DNA of 64,000 nt from A07HB70 sp964512675. Lineage in GTDB: Archaea > Halobacteriota > Halobacteria > Halobacteriales > Haloferacaceae. The notes under the pieces were generated by a model that was not told where the DNA came from, made no database searches, and was given only the letters and a program-made list of their open reading frames with translations. Numbering within the stretch: position 1 is the first letter of the stretch; each line of letters begins with the position of its first letter. Position numbers and translations under genes: made by a program. The stretch spans positions 1-64,000 of the forward strand of contig CAZEJR010000004.1 in assembly GCA_964512675.1 (NCBI GenBank), in the 5' to 3' direction. Shown here piece after piece: positions 52,454-59,835 of this stretch.

Positions 52454-52971
52454 TCCGGGTGACGGCGCTACACCGGCGCGTCGGCGAGGACGTGCCGCTC
52501 GGCGAACCGCAGCCGGCGGCTGCGACGCTCTGGCTCGACCTCTGGCCCCTCCACGAGCGCGCGGAGCGGGTCCTCCGGCGCCACCGTCGTCCGGCGCTCC
52601 CCGGTCCCGACGGCCCGTCGACGTCGCGGGTCGACCCGCACCCGTCGAGCCGGAACGGCGTCGTCCCGACACCGGTCTGGTGCGTCGTCGACCGACGCCC
52701 CGAGCGCGACGGTCGCGGGGCAGCCCGCCCACCCGCGCCGCCGTCCGAGGCCGACCGGACGTGTGATCCGCCCGACTCCGAGGGGGTCGAGCCGGCGACC
52801 GCGGCTACGACGACACGGGGGGCGGCGAGACCCGCGCACACGGCGAGTCCCACGGTCAGCCGAGCGGCGCGTCCGGGCTGTCGCTTTCGGCGCTCCCGGA
52901 CGGTTCAAGCCGCCCCCGTGCGGACGGGACGGCGTGAACACAGCCACCACCCGCGTCCCGCCGGAGCACCG
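52454..52971. other. 518-bp gap with no convincing gene
   Basis: Both strands give only Arg/Pro-rich frames. Minus-strand scraps, VGLAVCAGLAAPRVVVAAVA near 52840 and LRALVEGPEVEPERR near 52560 in another frame, could be traces of a decayed secreted protein, but the evidence is thin. No repeats or RNA-like structures stood out. Confidence 0.35.
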
Positions 52972-53601
52972 ATGACCGACGACCCGCACGCCGACGAGCC
53001 GGTGTTGACCCGCGGGCCGGCGCTTTCGGACACCGACGCGGCGCTCGTGCTCGTCCACGGGCGTGGGTCGACCGCCGAGGCGATCGTCAGGCTCGCCGAC
53101 GACCTCCCGACCGAGGGTGTCACGACCCTCGCGCCGCAGGCGGACGACGACACCTGGTATCCCGAGTCGTTTCTCGCGCCGATGACGGCGAACGAGCCCC
53201 GACGGACCTCCGCGCTCCGGGCCGTCGACCGCTCGCTCGACCGGGCCGCGGCGGCCGGCGTCCCGCCCGAACGGGTCGTCCTCGCCGGCTTCTCTCAGGG
53301 GGCCTGCGTCGTCGCGGACTACGCCGCGACCGAGCCGCGGCGCTACGGCGGTCTCGGCGTTCTGAGCGGCGGACTGATGGGCGAGACGCTGCCGGAGTAC
53401 GCGGGTGACCTCGACGGCACGCCCGTCTTCCTCGCCTGTAGCGACGAGGACGAGTATATTCCTGAGCCGCGCGTCCACGACTCGGCCCGGGCCTTCGAGG
53501 CGCTTGGCGCCGACGTGCGCGTCCACATCGACGAGGGCGGTCCGCACGCGATCACCGACGCGGCACGGACGGGCGTCGCGGCGCTGCTTGACGGGGTCTG
53601 A
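52972..53601 (+). CDS. Alpha/beta-hydrolase, phospholipase/carboxylesterase family
   Basis: The 209-residue serine hydrolase has oxyanion region ALVLVHGRGSTAEAIVRLA, nucleophile elbow VVLAGFSQGACVVADYA (GFSQG), Asp in VFLACSDEDEYIPEPRV and the terminal His in DEGGPHAITD. Size and motifs match the YpfH/acyl-protein-thioesterase-like carboxylesterases, which hydrolyse short-chain esters. No signal peptide, so cytoplasmic. ATG 52972 gives a 25-residue polar N-tail. Convergent with the CoA-transferase gene. Confidence 0.9.
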   Translation: MTDDPHADEPVLTRGPALSDTDAALVLVHGRGSTAEAIVRLADDLPTEGVTTLAPQADDDTWYPESFLAPMTANEPRRTSALRAVDRSLDRAAAAGVPPERVVLAGFSQGACVVADYAATEPRRYGGLGVLSGGLMGETLPEYAGDLDGTPVFLACSDEDEYIPEPRVHDSARAFEALGADVRVHIDEGGPHAITDAARTGVAALLDGV

Positions 53602-53625
53602 CGCGGTGCCCGCGGCGACCGGCGG

Positions 53626-54906
53626 CTACACCACGCCCGCGTCGCGGAGCTCGGCGATCGTCTCGTCGTCGTAGCCGTACTCCTGCAGGACCTCCTCCGT
53701 GTGTTCGCCGTGTGCCGGGCCGAGGTGGTCGACCTCGCCCGGCGTGTCCGAGAGCTTCGGGACGACGTTCTGGACGACGGCCTCGCCGAGTTCGTCGTCC
53801 GGCACCCGGACGAGGGCGTCGCGGGCACGGTAGTGTTCGTCCTCGAAGGTGTCCGTAACGTCGTAGGCGAAGCCGTACGCGACGTCGTGCTCGTCGAACG
53901 CCGCCTCGACCTCCTCGCGGGTGCGTCCGGCGACCCACTCGCGAACGACCCCGTTTATTATCTCGGAGTGTTCGACCCGCGCGGCGTTGTCGACGAACCG
54001 CTCGTCGTCGAGGAGGTCTTCGCGGTCCATCGCCCGGCAGAGCCGCTCCCAGACGGAGGGCGTCGAGGCCGTCATCGTCAGGTACTCGCCGTCCGCCGTC
54101 TCGTAGGTTGAGGACGGGGCGACGTACATGTGGGTGTTGCCGTTACGCCGCCGGACCTCGCCGATCTGGTCGTAGCCGATCGGAACGAACTCGAGGAGAC
54201 GGAACAGCGACTCGTAGAGCGCGAGGTCGACCTCCTGTCCCTCGCCGCCGTTTACCGCCCGGCCCTGGAGCGCGACCAGCGCGCCGAGGGCCCCGAACAC
54301 GCCGGAGACGCCGTCTGCGAGCGGGTATCCGGGCGTCATCGGAGGGCCGTCCTCCTCGCCGATGAGGTTCGTCATCGAGCTCATCGCGCCCGCGATCCGC
54401 CCGAATCCGGGCCGTTCCGCGTACGGCCCGGTCTGGCCGAACCCCGAGATCCGGACCATCACCAGCCCCTCGTTGACCGCCGTCAGCTCGTCGTAGCCGA
54501 GCCCCCACCGCTCCATCGTGCCGGGCCGAAAGTTCTCCAAGAGGACGTCGGCCTCGCTCGCGAGGTCTTTCACGACGGCGGCGCCCCGCTCCGTCGACAT
54601 GTCGACGGTGACCGCCCGCTTGTTCCGGTCGGTTACCTTCCACCAGAGGGAGGTGCCGTCGCGGTGCGGCGCCAGCTGTCGCAGGCCGTCGCCGTACTCC
54701 GGGTGCTCGATCTTGATCACGTCCGCCCCGAAGTCGGCGAGCAGCCCCGCCGCCAGCGGCGCGGCGACGAGGTTGCCCGCGTCGACGACCGTCACCCCCT
54801 CCAACGGCAGGGTGTCACGGTCGGGCGCGAGACCGAACGCGTCGTGCTCCGGGGCGTACGGGCTATCGTCGTTCGCCACGCCCCGGCGGTCGTCGTCCGT
54901 CCTCAT
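53626..54906 (-). CDS. Class III CoA-transferase (CaiB/BaiF/formyl-CoA transferase family)
   Basis: The 426-residue enzyme swaps CoA between carboxylic acids through an aspartyl-CoA thioester. Conserved blocks are LEGVTVVDAGNLVAAPLAAG, FGADVIKIEHPEYGDGLRQL, NKRAVTVDMSTERGAAVVKD and LLENFRPGTMERWGLGYDEL. The catalytic Asp is expected in YPLADGVSGVFGALGALVAL. ATG 54906 is preferred over one nine codons upstream, giving a 40-residue N-tail before the fold. It is divergent from a LeuA-like gene 89 bases away; a shared acyl-CoA pathway is possible but unproven. Confidence 0.9.
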   Translation of the reverse strand: MRTDDDRRGVANDDSPYAPEHDAFGLAPDRDTLPLEGVTVVDAGNLVAAPLAAGLLADFGADVIKIEHPEYGDGLRQLAPHRDGTSLWWKVTDRNKRAVTVDMSTERGAAVVKDLASEADVLLENFRPGTMERWGLGYDELTAVNEGLVMVRISGFGQTGPYAERPGFGRIAGAMSSMTNLIGEEDGPPMTPGYPLADGVSGVFGALGALVALQGRAVNGGEGQEVDLALYESLFRLLEFVPIGYDQIGEVRRRNGNTHMYVAPSSTYETADGEYLTMTASTPSVWERLCRAMDREDLLDDERFVDNAARVEHSEIINGVVREWVAGRTREEVEAAFDEHDVAYGFAYDVTDTFEDEHYRARDALVRVPDDELGEAVVQNVVPKLSDTPGEVDHLGPAHGEHTEEVLQEYGYDDETIAELRDAGVV

Positions 54907-54994
54907 AACCGTTTGCGCCGACCGCACCACGGCGGCCGGTGAGACAGCCGTCCTCTCTCCAAAGGGCTAACACCCAACCCGTCCACCGGCGGAT

Positions 54995-56083
54995 ATGGAG
55001 CTCTACGACCTGACGCTGCGCGAGGGCGACCAGATGCCCGACCGCTCGTACGACGCCGACGCGAAGGTGGAGGCCGCCCTGGCGCTCGACCGTCTCGGGA
55101 TCGCCGGGATTCAGGCCGGCTTCCCGGCCACCGGCGAGACGGACCGGGAGACGCTCCGGCGCCTCGACGGGCGCCTCGACGCGACGGTGACGGGCCTGGC
55201 GCGTGCCGTCCAGCGTGACGTCGACAGCGTGGCCGAGACGGGCGCAGACGGCGTCGACGTGTTCAGCTACCTCTCGGAGCGACAGCTCCGCCACGTCGTC
55301 GGTAAGCCCCGCGAGGAGATGCTCGAGGCCACCCGCGACGCCGTCGACCACGCCCGCGACCGGGGACTGGACGTCCAGGTGAGCTTCGTCGACTCGTTCC
55401 GGACCGACCTCGCGGTCCAGACAGAGGCGCTCGAGCGGTTCTCGGACGTTCCGGTCGTCAACCTTCCCGACTCGGTCGGGGCGACGACGCCGGTGACGGT
55501 CGCCGAGCGGCTGGACGCGCTGCGCGAGCGGGTCGACCTCTCGCGGGTCGGCGTCCACTTCCACGACGACCTCGGCTGTGCGGCGGCGAACACGCTCGTC
55601 GCGAAAGAGCGCGGGGTCGCGAAGGCAGACGTCGCCGTGGCGTCGCTCGGCGAGCGCGCGGGCAACACGCCGCTCGAACAGGTCGTCGTCGGCAGCGCGA
55701 GCGACCGCGGCGACGAGCTGGGCCTCGCCGTCGAGGACCTGATTCCGGCCTGTCGCGACGTGCTCTCGGCGCTCGGCGAGACGGTCGACCCCCGGACCCC
55801 GATCCTCGGCGAGGAGCCGGTCACCCACGAGTCGGGGATCCACACGACGGCGATGCTCGAGGACCCGAGCGCGTTCGAGCCGTTCGACCCCGCCGGCTTC
55901 GGCGGGCAGCGGCGTCTGCTGTTCGGCGAGACGAGCGGCCGGGGTGCGGCGACGCGTCTGCTGGAGCGGGCGGGCCTGGAGCCGACCGACGACCGGGTCG
56001 AGCGGGCACTCGCCCTGTTCGCGTCGGAGGGGCCGCTGGAGACGGACGAGGCCGTCGCGCTCCTCGCAGCGCGCGTCGACTGA
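54995..56083 (+). CDS. Homocitrate/isopropylmalate/citramalate-synthase-like enzyme
   Basis: The 362-residue TIM-barrel enzyme belongs to the LeuA/NifV superfamily, which condenses acetyl-CoA with 2-oxo acids. Start MELYDLTLREGDQMPDRSYD carries the catalytic LREGDQ block; metal ligands lie in VGVHFHDDLGCAAANTLVAK (HxH) and the closing GERAGNTPLEQVV is intact, as is THESGIHTTAML of the linker subdomain. The protein lacks the about 120-residue regulatory C-domain of LeuA, so it is more like homocitrate or re-citrate-type synthases, or HMG-CoA-lyase relatives. Exact oxo-acid unknown. Confidence 0.82.
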   Translation: MELYDLTLREGDQMPDRSYDADAKVEAALALDRLGIAGIQAGFPATGETDRETLRRLDGRLDATVTGLARAVQRDVDSVAETGADGVDVFSYLSERQLRHVVGKPREEMLEATRDAVDHARDRGLDVQVSFVDSFRTDLAVQTEALERFSDVPVVNLPDSVGATTPVTVAERLDALRERVDLSRVGVHFHDDLGCAAANTLVAKERGVAKADVAVASLGERAGNTPLEQVVVGSASDRGDELGLAVEDLIPACRDVLSALGETVDPRTPILGEEPVTHESGIHTTAMLEDPSAFEPFDPAGFGGQRRLLFGETSGRGAATRLLERAGLEPTDDRVERALALFASEGPLETDEAVALLAARVD

Positions 56084-56153
56084 CGGCTCGCCCTGACGTC
56101 CCGTCCCCCGGTGCCGTCGGTGCGCCGGCGCGACTGCGGGCCGTTCGGACCGC

Positions 56154-56630
56154 CTACGCCGCGGCCCGCACGGCTTCGAGCAGGTCCTCGTAGTCCGGCT
56201 CCTCCGGCGGTTCGTCGGCGACCCACGCGTACGTCACCGTCCCGTCCTCGTCGAGGACGAACACGGCGCGGTTGGCGACGCCGTGGAGACCGATGTCGCC
56301 CACGTCGATGCGGACGTCGTAGTCGTCGATCGCGGTCCGGGCCGTGTCGCTCACGAGGTCGAACTCGAGGCCGTGTTCCTCGCGAAACGCGTTTAGCGAG
56401 AACGCCGAGTCGGCGCTGAGGCCGAGGAGCGTCGCGCCCGCGTCCTTGAACCCGTCGAGGTGGTCCTGAAGCGCGACCATCTCGTTCGAGCACGGCGGTG
56501 TGAAGGCGCCGGGAAAGAAGGCGAGGACGACCGGCCCGTCGCCGAGGTGGTCCGCGAGGTCGAACGCCTCGACGTCGCCGTTCGCAAGCGTCGCCTGAAA
56601 CTGGGGTGCGGTGTCGCCGGTCTGGACCAT
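56154..56630 (-). CDS. 1-Cys peroxiredoxin (AhpE/Prx-like)
   Basis: The 158-residue thiol peroxidase has the active-site block AFFPGAFTPPCSNEM with peroxidatic Cys47 preceded by the PxxxTxxC pattern. No second cysteine exists in the protein, so it must be reduced by an external thiol. N-terminal VQTGDTAPQFQATLANGDVE and the later GVANRAVFVLDEDGTVTYAW are typical. It detoxifies peroxides in the cytoplasm; the copper and flavin oxidases elsewhere in the window generate H2O2, but there is no operon link. ATG 56630. Confidence 0.92.
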   Translation of the reverse strand: MVQTGDTAPQFQATLANGDVEAFDLADHLGDGPVVLAFFPGAFTPPCSNEMVALQDHLDGFKDAGATLLGLSADSAFSLNAFREEHGLEFDLVSDTARTAIDDYDVRIDVGDIGLHGVANRAVFVLDEDGTVTYAWVADEPPEEPDYEDLLEAVRAAA

Positions 56631-57129
56631 CGCCGCCGGGTACGGTCCCCCTGCGAATAAACGCCCCGGACCGAGTCGGGCCGTCCCGGTCTCGTACACC
56701 TCGTACACCACCTCGACGCGGGCGGTGACGCGCACCGGGCCGGCGTCGAGATCGGTCGGAGCGCCGCCGGCAGTCGCCGTCGGCTCAGGTCCGTCGTAGG
56801 CCCCCCCACCCCGCACAGCCGGCTCACGGGACGAGGAGAGCGCCCACGACGGAGCGCGTCGTCTGCCGTCACACGCCCCTGCCGGAGTGGCGTGCGACGG
56901 TCTGTGTAGACACGGACGGTCCGTGTCGTCACGGCAGCCGGGAAGCCGACACCCCGGTCGACGTGGCCGACGTACGACGTCGTACACCCTCGCCACGCTC
57001 GCGACGCCTCCGTCGCCGGACGTCGTGGACGGGCCCCGCCCCCGAGACACCGGACGAGAGCAGAGTCGGGCTGGAGTGACGACGCGACCGATCCGGACGA
57101 CCGTGTTTCGGCTGGAGGTCTGCCGCGCG
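56631..57129. other. 499-bp gap with no convincing gene
   Basis: Only low-complexity Arg-rich frames are open. A perfect 14-base palindrome GTACGACGTCGTAC occurs at 56972-56985 and a shorter related CGTACACC...CGTACACC direct repeat of TCGTACACCTCGTACACC at 56693-56710. Either could be a binding site; no gene spacing supports a specific role. Confidence 0.35.
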
Positions 57130-57792
57130 TCAGAGCGCCTCGAGTTCGTCCAGCGTCCCGATCGGCACGACGACGGGCGTCGGGTCGTCCGACTCGGGGT
57201 CCGGCGGCGTGAACCACACCGCCATGTCCGCCGCCGCCGAGGGCTCGACGTCGTAGACGACGACGCCGTCGACCCGGTCACCGGCGTACAGCGGCACGTC
57301 CGCGAGCGACTCGTCTTCGATCCGGTCGTCCCCCTCCACGGCGTTCGTCGCGTCGACGTCCGGGAACTTCTTCAGCCCGCCGCGGAGCACCATCTCGCGG
57401 AGCGGTACCGCCTCGCGTCCGTTCCCACGGTTCTCGACTGTCACGTCGAGTACCACGTAGACGCCGTCCGCGGGAATCCCACCGAATCGCCCGACGCTGT
57501 CTGCACGGAGCGCGTCGTGGACGGTGTACCCGAACACCGTCGACGACCCGCTCACCTCGAACGCGTCGTCGAACCCGCGCGTGGGGTACGGTCGAGACGT
57601 CGGCGTCGGGGTGTCCGTAGCCGTCGGGGTGGACGTCGGGGTGTCCGTAGCCGTCGGGGTGCGGGTGTCGGTCGCCGCCGTCGCGGACTGCGTGCGCGTC
57701 TCGCCGCCGCTCCTGGTCTCTCCGGCGGCGTAGCCGCCGACGCCGCCGACGAGCGCGCTCGCGACCGCGACCAACACCGTCCGGCGATTCAT
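57130..57792 (-). CDS. Secreted/membrane-anchored protein with Thr-Pro linker and DUF4352-like domain
   Basis: 220 residues. MNRRTVLVAVASALVGGVGGYAAG-type N-terminus is a twin-arginine-like signal or anchor, given here only by its positions 1-24. A Thr/Pro/Asp linker (TATDTPTSTPTATDTPTPTS) encoded by a 30-bp tandem repeat follows. The C-terminal 140 residues (SGSSTVFGYTVHDALRADSV; VYVVLDVTVENRGNGREAVP) form an Ig-like beta domain of the DUF4352 type common on archaeal surfaces. The linker probably projects the domain from the cell surface and may be glycosylated. Function unknown. Confidence 0.75.
   Translation of the reverse strand: MNRRTVLVAVASALVGGVGGYAAGETRSGGETRTQSATAATDTRTPTATDTPTSTPTATDTPTPTSRPYPTRGFDDAFEVSGSSTVFGYTVHDALRADSVGRFGGIPADGVYVVLDVTVENRGNGREAVPLREMVLRGGLKKFPDVDATNAVEGDDRIEDESLADVPLYAGDRVDGVVVYDVEPSAAADMAVWFTPPDPESDDPTPVVVPIGTLDELEAL
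57604..57663. repeat. Two 30-bp tandem repeats in the Thr-Pro linker region
   Basis: Two consecutive 30-base units, differing only at their last bases, encode the repeated TATDTPTSTP-type segment of the surface protein. The unit is a multiple of three, so copy-number change would lengthen or shorten the stalk without breaking the frame. Confidence 0.75.
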
Positions 57793-57985
57793 CTACCGCG
57801 GCTCTGGTTCCCATCCCGAATGTGTCTGTCGGTCTCCGGCGGCGACCGTGTCGTCTCTCCGGGCACGACGACTCCTGCACGCCGCAGACCCGGCTGTCGC
57901 GACGCCCCGGCCCTCCGGCGGTGTTTTCACGGCTGTTAACTCCTGGGTGAACTCTTGTGGGCACGCACACACGACCCGCCGCGGC

Positions 57986-59527
57986 GTGTCCCACGAGATC
58001 ACCATCCTCCACGTCGACGACGACCCCTCGTTCGCCGAGCTGACGGCGACCCGCCTCGAACGACAGGACGACCTGTTCGGCGTCGAGACGGTCACAAGCG
58101 CCGACGAGGCGCTCGCGTGGCTCGCCGACGGGCCTCCGGACTGTATCGTCTCGGACTACGAGATGCCCGGCACGGACGGTATCGAGCTTCTCCGGGCGGT
58201 CCGCGAGGAGTATTCTGACCTCCCGTTTGTGCTGTTTACCGGCAGGGGCAGCGAGGCGGTCGCGAGCGACGCTATCTCTGCCGGCGTGACCGACTACCTC
58301 CAGAAGCAGTCGGGCGTCGAACAGTACGAACTCCTGGCCAACCGTGTTCGAAACGCCGTCACGGCCCGCCGCGAGGCACGACGCGCCGCCCGCCAGGAGA
58401 CGCTGATGCGACTCACCGAGGCCGTCGGCGACACCGGCGGCTTCGAGATAGACCTCGAGACCCACGAGATCACCACGACGGAGGGCGCCAGACGGCTCGC
58501 CGACCTCCCCGAGGACGCCGACCTCGACGTCGCGGAGGCGGTCGAACTGTACCATCCCGACGACCGACAGGCAGTCCGACGGGATATCGACCGGGCCGTC
58601 GAGACGGGCGAACAGACGCGCGGCACCTACCGGTACACCCCCCCGGACGCCGACGACCGACTGTTCGAGATCACCTTCGACCCGGCGACGGTCGACGGCG
58701 ACACGACGGCACTCCGTGGTGCGATCCGTGACGTCACCGAACGACGGGAGCGCCGGCACGCCCTCGAACAGACCGAGACGCTGTTTCGACACGCACAGGA
58801 CGGGCTGTTCCTGGTCGACGTCGACGAGCAGTTCACGGTCGAGCGGGTCAACCCGGCGCTCGAGGAGTCGATGGGGCTGACGGCGGCGACGGCCTGTGGC
58901 CAGACGCCACGACAGGTGTTCGGGGGCGACGCCGACGGTGCCGGGGTCGAGGCCCGGTACCGCGAGTGTGTCGAGCGCCGCGACGCGCTCCAGTACGAGG
59001 AGCAGTTCGACCTCGACGAGGAGACGACACACTGGCAGACCCGGATCGCGCCGGTCGTCCTCGACGACACGGTCGAGTACATCGTCGGCTCCACCCGGAA
59101 CGTCACGGAGCAGAAACGACGACAGCGGGAACTCGAGGCCGAGCAGCGGTTCGTCTCGCAGGCGACCGACGCCATGGACGACCTGCTCTACGTACTCGAC
59201 GACGACGGCACCCTCTGCCGGTGGAACAGCCGGGTCACGGAGGTGACGGGCTACGCCGCAGCCGAACTCGACGGCGCGGACCCGCTGACGTTCTTCTACG
59301 AACCCCACCGCGAACGGGTCGCGGACGCGCTCGCGACGGCGCTGACGGGCGAAGACGTCACCGTCGAGGCCGACCTGCTCACCGCGGCGGGCGAGCGGAT
59401 CCCGTACGAGTTCACCGGGGCACGCCTGACCGACGAGGCGGGACGCACGACCGGAGTCGTCGGCATCGGCCGGGACGTCACCGACCGGAGGAGCCGCGAG
59501 CGGCGGCTGCAGGAACTCACGGACTAG
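57986..59527 (+). CDS. Receiver-PAS sensor lacking a histidine kinase domain
   Basis: 513 residues from GTG 57986 (VSHEITILHVDDDPSF). Residues 5-118 are a receiver with phospho-Asp57 (IVSDYEMPGTDG). Three PAS/PAC units follow, ending in LRGAIRDVTERR, IVGSTRNVTEQKR and VVGIGRDVTDRR. The chain then stops at SRERRLQELTD, exactly where close paralogs in this window continue into the HisKA box. Downstream of the TAG the frame stays open for about 53 codons (to 59689) but encodes no kinase motif. It may be a truncated gene that lost its kinase half, or a signalling adaptor that works with the neighbouring complete kinase. Confidence 0.8.
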   Translation: MSHEITILHVDDDPSFAELTATRLERQDDLFGVETVTSADEALAWLADGPPDCIVSDYEMPGTDGIELLRAVREEYSDLPFVLFTGRGSEAVASDAISAGVTDYLQKQSGVEQYELLANRVRNAVTARREARRAARQETLMRLTEAVGDTGGFEIDLETHEITTTEGARRLADLPEDADLDVAEAVELYHPDDRQAVRRDIDRAVETGEQTRGTYRYTPPDADDRLFEITFDPATVDGDTTALRGAIRDVTERRERRHALEQTETLFRHAQDGLFLVDVDEQFTVERVNPALEESMGLTAATACGQTPRQVFGGDADGAGVEARYRECVERRDALQYEEQFDLDEETTHWQTRIAPVVLDDTVEYIVGSTRNVTEQKRRQRELEAEQRFVSQATDAMDDLLYVLDDDGTLCRWNSRVTEVTGYAAAELDGADPLTFFYEPHRERVADALATALTGEDVTVEADLLTAAGERIPYEFTGARLTDEAGRTTGVVGIGRDVTDRRSRERRLQELTD

Positions 59528-59835
59528 TCGACCGGTCTCCGGTCGGGGGGTCGCTCCACGGACACCGAACTCCTCGGCCACGTCGTCACCGATGCTGCGG
59601 AGGCGGCGCCTCAGGTCACCACCCGTGCGGACTTCGATAAGGTACGGCCCACGCACAAGCGCACGTATACAGACGACAGCCAGCTCTAAGAACGGAGGCG
59701 ACACCAGTGTGGACGATCTGTACCCTATCTCACGCCACAACACACGTCGGCGCACCAGCCGTCTGTTTGACCGTCGCCAACGACGAGTATCTGTTACCTG
59801 AATTTTAATAACGACGGCAACTGTTCGGGTGCGAT
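59528..59835. other. Spacer between the two sensor genes, with a TATA-like box
   Basis: No gene. Immediately after the sensor stop the same frame stays open to 59689 (TDTELLGHVVTDAAEAAPQV), a protein-like remnant without a start. At 59803-59811 TTTTAATAA lies 25-33 bases before the ATG at 59836 and is a good candidate TATA box for a leaderless transcript. GC content falls sharply across this spacer. Confidence 0.45.

Noticed and set aside
56972..56985. Perfect 14-base palindrome in an intergenic gap
   Set aside because: A single copy in a GC/CG-biased sequence rich in GAC/GTC triplets can arise by chance, and no promoter is nearby.
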